This document shows positions 26,140-33,708 of a stretch of DNA of 64,000 nucleotides, in pieces. Made by a program: the position numbers and the translations under genes. Origin of the DNA: DRPN01 sp964599235 (GTDB lineage Bacteria; Bacteroidota; Bacteroidia; Bacteroidales; VadinHA17); NCBI GenBank assembly GCA_964599235.1, contig CAZRDX010000052.1:217219-281218 (forward strand), in the 5' to 3' direction. Position 1 is the stretch's first letter; the number at the start of each line of letters is the position of its first letter. Under the pieces are notes generated by a model. It was not told where the DNA came from. It searched no databases and worked only from the letters and a program-made list of their open reading frames with translations.

Positions 26140-26715
26140 TCAGTATCTCTGCGAGATCACATCCCAGTTGAGGATGTTCCAGAACGAGGCCAGATAATCG
26201 GGACGTCTGTTCTGATAGTCCAGGTAATAGGCATGCTCCCACACATCACAGGTAAGGATGGGGGTAAGACCCCGGCGCATGGGGTTGCCGGCATTGCTTT
26301 CCTGGACGATGCTGAGATGTCCTTCGTCATCCTTCACCAGCCAGGCCCATCCCGACCCGAAAAGAGTGGCGGCTTTCTGGTTGAACTCCTCCCTGAACTT
26401 CTCAAAAGAGCCAAAGTCCCTGTTGATGGCTTCGGCCAGAGCACCCTGCGGCTCACGCGGCCCCTCAGGACCAAAGCCCATGAAATAGAACGTATGGTTC
26501 CATGCCTGTGCACCGTTGTTGTACAATCCGCCCTCGGCCTCCCGGATGATCGTCTCCAGATCGGCCCCCTCAAAACGGGTGCCCTCCGCCAGCTTGTTCG
26601 CATTGTTCACATAGGCCTGATGATGCTTCCCGTAATGGAACTCAAGCGTCCGGCGGGAAACATAAGGCTCCAGCGCATCCAGCGCATATGGTAACTCGGG
26701 TAATTGAAATGCCAT
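26140..26715 (-). CDS. sodB: superoxide dismutase (Fe/Mn family)
   Basis: 191 residues from MAFQLPELPYALDALEPYVS at 26715. Metal ligands are visible: His in FHYGKHHQAYV, His in AWNHTFYF, and Asp and His in CDVWEHAYYLDYQN. GGLYNNGAQAWNH and GSGWAWLVKD are typical of the Fe or cambialistic enzymes of Bacteroidales. It detoxifies superoxide in the cytoplasm of an otherwise anaerobic-looking organism. Single-gene unit ending at the 26088-26116 terminator; a weaker TATATTTA box lies at 26742-26749 on the reverse strand. Confidence 0.97.
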   Translation of the reverse strand: MAFQLPELPYALDALEPYVSRRTLEFHYGKHHQAYVNNANKLAEGTRFEGADLETIIREAEGGLYNNGAQAWNHTFYFMGFGPEGPREPQGALAEAINRDFGSFEKFREEFNQKAATLFGSGWAWLVKDDEGHLSIVQESNAGNPMRRGLTPILTCDVWEHAYYLDYQNRRPDYLASFWNILNWDVISQRY

Positions 26716-26772
26716 GATCAATGTTTTTAAAGGTTCAACAATAAATATAATGTTTTCCTGTGAATCCTCCTG

Positions 26773-26807
26773 AAAAAAGCCGGCATTCTCAGCGAATGAC
26801 CGGCTTT
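26773..26807 (-). terminator. intrinsic terminator of the 6S-like RNA transcription unit
   Basis: AAAGCCGG (26776-26783) pairs with CCGGCTTT (26800-26807); the inner stem CATTC/GAATG closes on a five-base loop. On the reverse strand a T run follows. Nothing but the RNA candidate lies upstream of it on this strand, so it marks a noncoding transcript. Confidence 0.88.
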
Positions 26808-26884
26808 CAACCAAAAACCCAACCTAAAAAAACCTGTTCTTTGTTAACTTAACCTGAAACTAGATCGCCTTACCTTGGGTCATA

Positions 26885-27010
26885 AAAAGTTCAGTACCCC
26901 GCTTCCTCTCTCCAGTCGCATATCCGGTTTTCGCTTTCTACTCACTTCCGGTCATCCCAGCTGCCAACCGTATCCGACTCACTTTCCCTCCACAGCGGGA
27001 TAACTGAACT
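26885..27010 (-). ncRNA. candidate 6S (SsrS-type) RNA
   Basis: Reverse-strand RNA starting at about 27010, a few bases after a perfect promoter. Its first bases AGTTCAGT pair with ACTGAACT near the 3' end (26895-26888), then CCCGC with GCGGG, giving a closing stem of about 14 pairs. A purine-rich unpaired bubble follows on both sides, and then an upper stem (GTCG/CGAC, ATA/TAT, CGGTT/AACCG) with an apical loop. Closing stem, large central bubble and upper hairpin are the 6S architecture, which mimics an open promoter and binds RNA polymerase. A T run follows the closing stem; a further about 80 bases lead to the terminator at 26773-26807. Other structured RNAs are possible. Unlike E. coli, it lies between sodB and a MATE gene. 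Confidence 0.6.
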
Positions 27011-27014
27011 GCTG

Positions 27015-27046
27015 CAAACATACATCTTATTTAGATTAAATCCAAA
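27015..27046 (-). promoter_or_regulatory. full consensus Bacteroidota promoter of the 6S-like RNA
   Basis: Reverse strand: TTTG (27046-27043), then 20 bases, then TATGTTTG (27022-27015). Both elements and spacing fit the TTTG-N19-21-TAnnTTTG consensus. It is the only promoter in the window where I see both boxes perfect. Confidence 0.85.
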
Positions 27047-27110
27047 TCAATTTCAATGAAAATCGCATTTTTTTTCGATCTTTGTCATCCTCAAAACAGG
27101 TAATCCCGTT

Positions 27111-28493
27111 ATGCACAGGAAGATCCTGCGACTGGCCATCCCCAACATCATCAGCAACATCACCGTTCCGTTGCTGGGGCTGGTTGATCTGGCCGTGGTG
27201 GGCCATCTCGATGGCATCTGGTACATCGGGGCTGTGGCATTGGGCGGGACCATTTTCAACTTCGTATACTGGAGCTTTGGTTTTCTGCGGATGAGCACCA
27301 GCGGTTTGGCCGCCCAGCGTTACGGTGCCGGCGACACGGCCGGAGCCCGCGAGGTGCTGCAGCGTGCCCTGTTCACCGCCCTGGCCGCCGCCGCACTCAT
27401 TCTTCTGCTGCAGGTGCCCATCGACAGGATCAGTTTCCTCCTGCTCGAAGGGCCGGAAAAGACGGAACATTTCGCCTCCCGATATTTCTTCATCCGTGTA
27501 TGGGCCGCTCCCGCCACCCTCATGCTTTATGCCCTCAACGGCTGGTTCCTCGGCATGCAGAACGCCCGTTATCCCATGATCGTCACGCTGGTGATCAACC
27601 TGCTGAACATCCTCTTCGATCTGTTGTTCGTGCTGGGGCTGCAGATGACCTCCGACGGGGTGGCGCTGGGCACCCTGCTAGCCAACTATGCCGGCCTGGC
27701 CACAGCCCTGTGGCTTCTGCACCGCCGTTACCCCGGCACGCTCCGTCCTCTCCCCCTCTCCCGGCTGCTCCATGCTCCCGCCCTCCGTGCTTTCTTCCAT
27801 ATCAACCTCGACATTTTCCTCCGCACCCTCTGTCTCATCCTGGTCTTCACTTTCTTCACCGCCCGCTCGGCCGTCTTCGGCGACACCCTGCTGGCCGTCA
27901 ACACGCTGCTTCTGCAGTTCTTCACCTTTTTCGCCTTTTTTCTCGACGGTTTCGCCTATGCTGCCGAAGCACTCACGGGACGTTTCATGGGTGCCCGCAA
28001 CATACGGTTCCTGCGACACAGCGTGCGCGATCTCTTCCTCTGGGGCACCTTCCTGAGCATCCCCTTTTCCCTGGCTTACCTCCTTGGCGGCAACGCCCTC
28101 CTGGGCCTGCTCACCGACAATGCCGGGGTGCTCGAGGCAGCCCGTCCCTATCTCCCCTGGGTCGTCGCCATCCCTCTCATCTCTTTCCCCGCCTTCCTCT
28201 GGGACGGCATCTACATCGGCGCCACCTCCTCACGCGGCATGCGAAACACCATGATCTTCTCCACCCTTGTCGTCTTTTTCCCCGTCTGGTACTTCACCCG
28301 CCACGCCCTGGGCAACCACAGCCTCTGGCTCGCCCTCATCCTCTTCCTCATCAGCCGAGGCCTCACCATGGCATTGTTGGCAAAAAGATATATCTTTACC
28401 CTCCCTAAAACGAGCCATCATGCCCATCACCAAAGAGATCGAGATCGAAGAACTGATCGAGAGGGTGCCGGCAGCCGTCAACTATCTCAGTAA
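27111..28493 (+). CDS. MATE family efflux transporter (DinF-like)
   Basis: 460 residues with about twelve hydrophobic helices. The N-terminus ILRLAIPNIISNITVPLLGL and VDLAVVGHLDG are the DinF-subgroup MATE signature. The family exports cations, drugs or lipid-linked substrates with H+ or Na+ antiport in the inner membrane. The last about 28 residues after YIFTLPK are His/Arg rich and are read out of frame through the start of the next gene (74-base overlap), unlike the usual MATE end. A GATCTTTG box at 27077-27084 may be its promoter. Confidence 0.92.
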   Translation: MHRKILRLAIPNIISNITVPLLGLVDLAVVGHLDGIWYIGAVALGGTIFNFVYWSFGFLRMSTSGLAAQRYGAGDTAGAREVLQRALFTALAAAALILLLQVPIDRISFLLLEGPEKTEHFASRYFFIRVWAAPATLMLYALNGWFLGMQNARYPMIVTLVINLLNILFDLLFVLGLQMTSDGVALGTLLANYAGLATALWLLHRRYPGTLRPLPLSRLLHAPALRAFFHINLDIFLRTLCLILVFTFFTARSAVFGDTLLAVNTLLLQFFTFFAFFLDGFAYAAEALTGRFMGARNIRFLRHSVRDLFLWGTFLSIPFSLAYLLGGNALLGLLTDNAGVLEAARPYLPWVVAIPLISFPAFLWDGIYIGATSSRGMRNTMIFSTLVVFFPVWYFTRHALGNHSLWLALILFLISRGLTMALLAKRYIFTLPKTSHHAHHQRDRDRRTDREGAGSRQLSQ

Positions 28494-28692
28494 GAAAGGG
28501 ATCCGCTGCATCATGTGCGGCGAACCCATCTGGGGCACCCTCGAAGAGGCCGCCAAGGAAAAAGGCTTCTCCGACGAGGAGATCGAAGGCTTCGTTCGAG
28601 ACATCAACGAACTGGAGAAGAACAGCGACCTGCCCAAAAAAGGCAGCTTCACCGGTGACATCGGCACCCTCCACACCGACCACCCTGAATGA
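28420..28692 (+). CDS. DUF1858-type small cysteine protein
   Basis: 90 residues starting MPITKEIEIEELIERVPAAV at the ATG at 28420. The core GIRCIMCGEPIWGTLEEAA contains a CxxC and matches DUF1858, a small helical domain often labelled hybrid-cluster-associated disulfide protein. The CxxC could be redox-active or bind metal. The gene begins inside the 3' end of the MATE frame; TATCTTTA at 28391-28398 may be its own -7 box. Eight bases separate it from queD. Confidence 0.82.
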   Translation: MPITKEIEIEELIERVPAAVNYLSKKGIRCIMCGEPIWGTLEEAAKEKGFSDEEIEGFVRDINELEKNSDLPKKGSFTGDIGTLHTDHPE

Positions 28693-28699
28693 CCCGCCC

Positions 28700-29116
28700 A
28701 TGATCTATCTCACCCGGCGTGAACGTTTCAACGCAGCCCACCGCATGTACCGCGACGACTGGGACGACGAAAAGAACCTCGCTGTCTTCGGCAAGTGTTC
28801 CAATCCTAACTGGCACGGCCACAACTACGAGCTCTTCGTCACCGTCTGCGGCGATCCCGACCCCGAGACCGGCCTGCTCATCAACCTCAAGGAACTCAGC
28901 AGCATCATCCGCAAAAAGGTGATCGAACCCCTCGACCACAAGAACATCAACCTCGAGGTCCCCTTCATGCAGGGACGCATCGCCTCCACCGAGAACCTGG
29001 CCGCCGCCATCTGGAACGAGCTGGAACAGCCTCTGCAGCAATACGGCATCACCCTCTGCTCGGTGCGCCTCAGCGAATCGGAGAACAACTTCGTGGAATA
29101 CAAAAAAGAACCGTGA
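28700..29116 (+). CDS. queD: 6-carboxytetrahydropterin synthase (QueD/PTPS family)
   Basis: 138 residues from MIYLTRRERFNAAHRMYR. Zinc-ligand histidines are FNAAHR and the pair in NWHGHNYEL; the catalytic Cys is in FGKCSNPNWHG. NLKELSSIIRKKVIEPLDHKNIN and PTxEN-like ASTENLAAAIW complete the family pattern. It makes 6-carboxytetrahydropterin from dihydroneopterin triphosphate for queuosine. It is directly followed by folE (one base gap), which supplies that substrate from GTP. Confidence 0.95.
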   Translation: MIYLTRRERFNAAHRMYRDDWDDEKNLAVFGKCSNPNWHGHNYELFVTVCGDPDPETGLLINLKELSSIIRKKVIEPLDHKNINLEVPFMQGRIASTENLAAAIWNELEQPLQQYGITLCSVRLSESENNFVEYKKEP

Positions 29117-29117
29117 T

Positions 29118-29756
29118 ATGGACATCATCAGCAACGGGGATGTGATCGACCCCGAAAAAGGATATACCCGCATCGATCACTGGAACGACGAACAGACCGA
29201 GGCCCTCACCCGTCATTACCGCGAGATCCTGCGTATCCTGGGCGAAGACCCCGGCCGCGAGGGGCTCCGCGAAACCCCGGAACGCGTGGCCAAGGCCATC
29301 CAGTTCCTCACCCAGGGCTACAATACCGACCCTGCCTCCATCCTGCGGTCGGCCATCTTCGAGGAAGACTACAAGGAAATGGTGATCGTCAAGGACATCG
29401 AGCTCTATTCCATGTGCGAGCACCACATGATCCCCTTCTTCGGCAAAGCCCATGTAGCTTACATCCCCGACCGTCACATCACGGGTCTCAGCAAGATCGC
29501 CCGCGTCGTAGAGGCCTATGCCCGGCGTCTCCAGGTGCAGGAGCGTCTGACCCTCCAGATACGCGACTGCATCCAGGAGACCCTCAAGCCCCTCGGCGTG
29601 GCCGTGGTCATCGAAGCCCACCATCTCTGTATGATGATGCGCGGCATCCAGAAACAGAACTCCGTCACCACCACCTCCGCTTTCACCGGCGTCTTCCTCA
29701 AGCACCAGCCTACCCGTGACGAGTTCATCCACCTTATCGGTGCCCGACTGCACTGA
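29118..29756 (+). CDS. folE: GTP cyclohydrolase I
   Basis: 212 residues. Family motifs: GEDPGREGLRETPERVAKA, SMCEHHMIPFFGKAHVAYIP with the zinc ligands Cys and His, KIARVVEAYARRLQVQERLT, and EAHHLCMMMRGIQKQNS with the third zinc Cys. It opens GTP to dihydroneopterin triphosphate, feeding folate and, through queD next door, queuosine. No riboswitch is seen because the gene is internal in the operon. Confidence 0.97.
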   Translation: MDIISNGDVIDPEKGYTRIDHWNDEQTEALTRHYREILRILGEDPGREGLRETPERVAKAIQFLTQGYNTDPASILRSAIFEEDYKEMVIVKDIELYSMCEHHMIPFFGKAHVAYIPDRHITGLSKIARVVEAYARRLQVQERLTLQIRDCIQETLKPLGVAVVIEAHHLCMMMRGIQKQNSVTTTSAFTGVFLKHQPTRDEFIHLIGARLH

Positions 29757-29777
29757 TCCTCTTTCGGGAAGATTGAC

Positions 29778-29785
29778 TATTTTTG
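29778..29785 (+). promoter_or_regulatory. -7 box of fabD
   Basis: TATTTTTG (TAnnTTTG), 25 bases before the fabD ATG and 21 bases after the folE stop. Confidence 0.5.
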
Positions 29786-29810
29786 CTGCACGAACCAAAG
29801 AAAGAACATC

Positions 29811-30701
29811 ATGACCGCATATGTTTTCCCTGGGCAGGGTGCCCAGTACCCCGGCATGGGGAAGGATCTTTACGAACGTTATCCGGCAGCGCGTGAGCTG
29901 TTCGACCGTGCCGACGACATTCTCGGTTTTGAGCTCTCGAAAGTGATGTTCGAGGGCAGTGAAGAGGAGCTCAAGGAGACGAACGTCACCCAGCCGGCCA
30001 TCTTCGTCCATTCGATGGCGCTGGTGACGCTTTTGGGCGATGCTTTCCGGCCCGGTGCCGTGGCGGGCCATTCGCTGGGCGAGTTCACCGCCCTGGTGGC
30101 CAACAGGACCCTCACTTTCGACGACGGTCTGCGGCTGGTGCACCAGCGGGCCCTGGCCATGCAGAAAGCCTGTGAGCTGGTTCCCTCCACCATGGCTGCC
30201 ATCATCGGCCTCGACGACCAGGTGATCGAAGAAGTGTGTGACGCCATCGACGACGTGGTGGTACCGGCCAACTACAACTGTCCCGGCCAGGTGGTCATCT
30301 CCGGCACGGTGACAGGTGTCTTCCGCGCCATGGAGGAACTGCAGAAAAGAGGCGCACGCCGCACCGTCCAGCTGCAGGTGAGCGGGGCCTTCCACTCGCC
30401 CCTCATGGAGCCGGCACGCGAGGAGCTGGCCGCAGCCCTCGCCGAAACCCCTTTCTCACGGCCGGTATGCCCCGTCTACCAGAACGTCACCGCCAAGGCT
30501 GTCACCGACCCCGACGAGATACGCAAAAACCTCATCGCCCAGCTCACCTCGCCGGTACGCTGGACCCAGTCGGTGCAACAGATGATCGCCGACGGCTTCG
30601 ACACCTTCCTCGAGGCCGGCCCGGGCAAGGTGCTCCAGGGACTTATCCGCAAGATCGACAGGAACGTCACAGTCGACAGCGTCACCCCGCCACAAGGGTG
30701 A
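29811..30701 (+). CDS. fabD: malonyl-CoA:ACP transacylase
   Basis: 296 residues. It starts MTAYVFPGQGAQYPGMGKDL, has the nucleophile elbow GHSLGEFTAL, QRALAMQKA with the malonate-binding Arg, and SGAFHSPLM with the catalytic His. It loads malonate on acyl carrier protein in the cytoplasm for fatty-acid synthesis. It is convergent with and abuts the giant PEP-synthase-like gene with no spacer, so no terminator fits between them. Confidence 0.97.
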   Translation: MTAYVFPGQGAQYPGMGKDLYERYPAARELFDRADDILGFELSKVMFEGSEEELKETNVTQPAIFVHSMALVTLLGDAFRPGAVAGHSLGEFTALVANRTLTFDDGLRLVHQRALAMQKACELVPSTMAAIIGLDDQVIEEVCDAIDDVVVPANYNCPGQVVISGTVTGVFRAMEELQKRGARRTVQLQVSGAFHSPLMEPAREELAAALAETPFSRPVCPVYQNVTAKAVTDPDEIRKNLIAQLTSPVRWTQSVQQMIADGFDTFLEAGPGKVLQGLIRKIDRNVTVDSVTPPQG

Positions 30702-33700
30702 TCACAGCTCCTCGCCTGCCTTCAGCACCATCCCCATGCTGCGGCGGCCGTCGATGCCGATGAACAGCGGCGCCCCGAAACGCACATGACGCACATAACC
30801 GTCCTCGAACAGCGCCGGCTGGGCATCCAGATAGGCCTGATCAAGATGACCGTGCCCCCGGGCAGGGTTGACTGTGAAATAACCCACCCGGAAAGAGGTG
30901 AGGTTCTGGAAGAAATGCGTTCCCTGGCTGGGGTCGACGTGGTAGTCGCTCTGCCCCGCCTCGACGATAAGACGGGCCTGTGATATCTGCGGCCACTTCA
31001 CGGGGATGCCCAGCCAGGGATCCGACGAGCCCCATCGTCCCGGGCCGATGAGCACATAACCCCGTCCCTCTTCGCGCAGCAGGGTGTTGCGCTGTTCGAT
31101 GACGGCGGCGATCTCGCGCGTACGGGCCGCATCGAAAGCATCCGGCTTCACATAGATCACATCCCTCACATCGCGGATGACCCCGTTGCCCAGCGCCGAA
31201 GGAGAGATGAGCAGGGCACGGGCCGGGTCGAGCCGCCCCAAATCGACACGCATCTGCTGGTCGGCATCCACGATGGGCCTGATCTGCAGGAAATAAAAGA
31301 TCTTCGGCTCCCCCGGCGGTGTCTCCAGGTCGACGGCGAACTCCATCTCGATGGGGCTACCCATCTCCCGCTGTCCCGTGGCCAGCAGCTCCTGCAGGAT
31401 CTCTGCCAGGGGGAAGCGCCCGTATTTGAGAATATTGGCAAAAGTGATGATGCGCCGTCCCCTCTCCAGGATGCCGTCGCGCACCTGATGGTCCTGCAGG
31501 TCGTACGTCGAGGCCACCCACCGCAACGCCTCGTCCTCGGGGGCTTCGCGTATGCTCAGCTTGCGCAGATTGACCGCATCATTGACCGAGGGCACGAAAC
31601 GGTCCAGGTCGAGGTCGAGCGCATAGAAACGTTTCTGGGTCTCCCGCAAGGCATTCTCAGGCGTGGAGAGCTGCAGCACCTTCCTGGGATATTTCGGTGA
31701 AAAACGCAGCGACTGTTCCCCGTCGACGATCAGCTTGCCCAGCCCGAAGGCAATGTTGGCGATGCCGTCGGCAGCCTCTTCCGGCGGCACCGGGTAGAAG
31801 TTGATCGAACGTGCCACCCCCGAGAGTGTGGGATAGAAAAGATTGCCGTGCTGCCGTCCGCACACCTCCTGCAGCACGATGCCCATCTTCTCCTCGTCGA
31901 TCACGTTCGAGGTGGCGTTCATGTAGGCTTTGCTGTTACGGAAATAGACCGACGCATACACCTGTTTGACCGCCATCTCGAGGGCGGTGAGCATCCGCTC
32001 CCTGTCGGCATGAAAAGGCACCATGTAGGTGGAATAGATGCCCGCAAAGGGCTGGTAATGCGAATCTTCCAGCTTGCTCGACGAGCGCACCGCCACGGGC
32101 TTGCCCGTGATGGCCAGGAAAGCCCGCAGATCGTCACGGAACGGGGCAGGCAGCTCCGCCGCCACAAAACGCTGCAGGATCTCCTCGTCCGGCAGGTCGG
32201 AAAGGCCCACCCGGTAAAGATCGTTCTGCTCCATGAACTGGTCGAAGATCTCCGTGGTCACCACCACCGTCCGCGGGATGGTGATCTGCACCCCCTCGAA
32301 ACGGCCGAAGAGCCTGTTCCGTTTGATGACGTTGTTGATGAAGGCCAGACCGCGTGCCTTGCCGCCGATGGAACCGTCGCCGATGCGGGAAAAGATCACA
32401 TATTCATCGTAGGTGTCGGCATTGAACTTGGCGATCACCCCACGTCCCCGGCCTATGCGGTAGCTCGAGATGGCCACATAGACAAAACGCCGCAGATCGT
32501 CGAGCGTGTCGAAATCCTCCCTTTTGAGATATTTGAACATCTGCGCCAGCGAAAAGAGCGCCCGGGCATTGAGCCACTTGGAGAAATGGTCGCGCCGCGT
32601 GTGATAGTCGAGCGTCTTGTCGGGGATGGTCATCATCTTTTGCTGGAATTCGCGGAGACTGGACGCCCGGTCCACCTCCTTCAGCGTATCCGGATCACGG
32701 AAGATGAAAGGACCGAAAGCGAAGTTGTCGATGATGAACTGCCGCAGCTCCTTGGAGAGGTTCTTGGAGTATTTATGCAGGAAGCCGGCACCTTTTTGTT
32801 CGGCCTCCTCTTTGACCGCCAGGTCGGACGACTGCAGCAGGAAAGGCATGTGGGGGTCGAACGATCTCACGTATTCCAGCAGACGGAACCCCGCCCGCGC
32901 ATCCTTGACGCCGTGGTTGCGGAAACTCAGGTCGGAGATCACCCCCAGCGTGTTGTAGCGGTACTTGTCGAAGAGGGCCATCGCCTCCTGCAGGTCGGTG
33001 GCCAGCAGGATCTTGGGCCGCCCCCGCATGCGCAGCATACGCTGATGCTCGTTGAGACCCTCCAGCTGATACTCTTTCGACTGCCGCAGGATGATGCGGT
33101 AGAGGTTGGGCAGATAAGAGGAGATGTAACGGATCGAATCCTCCACGAAGAGGATGTTCTGCACCCCCACCTTGAGGATGTCGTCGTCGGCGTTCATCTT
33201 GTCCTCGATGAGCTTGATGATCGCCAGGAGCAGCTCCGAGTTGCCCAGCCAGCTGAAGACATAGTCGATGGCCGAGAGATCCTCCTCTTCCAGTTTCTTG
33301 CTCACCTCGCGGGAGAAGTAGGTAAGCACCACGATGGGGATGTCGGGGCGTATCTCCCGCATCTCCCGGGCCAGGGTGAAGGTGTCGCGGTCGCCGATGC
33401 GCAGGGCCGAGATCACCAGGTCGATCTGGTCCTCCCGCAGGATACGGAAAGCCTTCTCCGGCGTGTCGGCCTGGATCACCATCGGCGGATAGCGCAGGTT
33501 GAGCGAGACATACTCGTTGAAGATCTGCTCGTCGATGCGTCCGTCCTCCTCAAGGATGAAAGCATCGTAGTTGCTGCACACCAGAAGCACCTTGTGGATA
33601 CGCTTCTGCATCAACTTGTCGAACGAGGTGTCGGTGAAGTCGTAGGAGATGTTGTACGGCTTGTTGCGCAGACGTCCGATGTTGATCTTTCCTTTCATGA

Positions 33701-33704
33701 TCAC
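30702..33704 (-). CDS. PEP/pyruvate-binding (PEP-synthase-like ATP-grasp) protein with receiver-like domains, copy 1
   Basis: 1000 residues, soluble. Residues about 35-170 form a receiver-like fold without the acceptor Asp (DLVISALRIGD). About 180-330 is a second receiver-like domain with VEDS and ISDLSFRNHG, where an Asp sits at the acceptor position. About 440-790 is the PEP-synthase/PPDK N-terminal ATP-binding domain (GGKARGLAFI, VRSSSKLEDSHYQPFAGIYS). The C-terminal part has FLQIRPIV and LIGPGRWGSSDPWLGIPV. I see neither the phosphohistidine swivel domain nor the PEP barrel. Five bases separate it from its longer paralogue upstream. Function unknown; signalling-controlled phosphotransfer is an inference. 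Confidence 0.85.
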   Translation of the reverse strand: MIMKGKINIGRLRNKPYNISYDFTDTSFDKLMQKRIHKVLLVCSNYDAFILEEDGRIDEQIFNEYVSLNLRYPPMVIQADTPEKAFRILREDQIDLVISALRIGDRDTFTLAREMREIRPDIPIVVLTYFSREVSKKLEEEDLSAIDYVFSWLGNSELLLAIIKLIEDKMNADDDILKVGVQNILFVEDSIRYISSYLPNLYRIILRQSKEYQLEGLNEHQRMLRMRGRPKILLATDLQEAMALFDKYRYNTLGVISDLSFRNHGVKDARAGFRLLEYVRSFDPHMPFLLQSSDLAVKEEAEQKGAGFLHKYSKNLSKELRQFIIDNFAFGPFIFRDPDTLKEVDRASSLREFQQKMMTIPDKTLDYHTRRDHFSKWLNARALFSLAQMFKYLKREDFDTLDDLRRFVYVAISSYRIGRGRGVIAKFNADTYDEYVIFSRIGDGSIGGKARGLAFINNVIKRNRLFGRFEGVQITIPRTVVVTTEIFDQFMEQNDLYRVGLSDLPDEEILQRFVAAELPAPFRDDLRAFLAITGKPVAVRSSSKLEDSHYQPFAGIYSTYMVPFHADRERMLTALEMAVKQVYASVYFRNSKAYMNATSNVIDEEKMGIVLQEVCGRQHGNLFYPTLSGVARSINFYPVPPEEAADGIANIAFGLGKLIVDGEQSLRFSPKYPRKVLQLSTPENALRETQKRFYALDLDLDRFVPSVNDAVNLRKLSIREAPEDEALRWVASTYDLQDHQVRDGILERGRRIITFANILKYGRFPLAEILQELLATGQREMGSPIEMEFAVDLETPPGEPKIFYFLQIRPIVDADQQMRVDLGRLDPARALLISPSALGNGVIRDVRDVIYVKPDAFDAARTREIAAVIEQRNTLLREEGRGYVLIGPGRWGSSDPWLGIPVKWPQISQARLIVEAGQSDYHVDPSQGTHFFQNLTSFRVGYFTVNPARGHGHLDQAYLDAQPALFEDGYVRHVRFGAPLFIGIDGRRSMGMVLKAGEEL

Positions 33705-33708
33705 GTGT

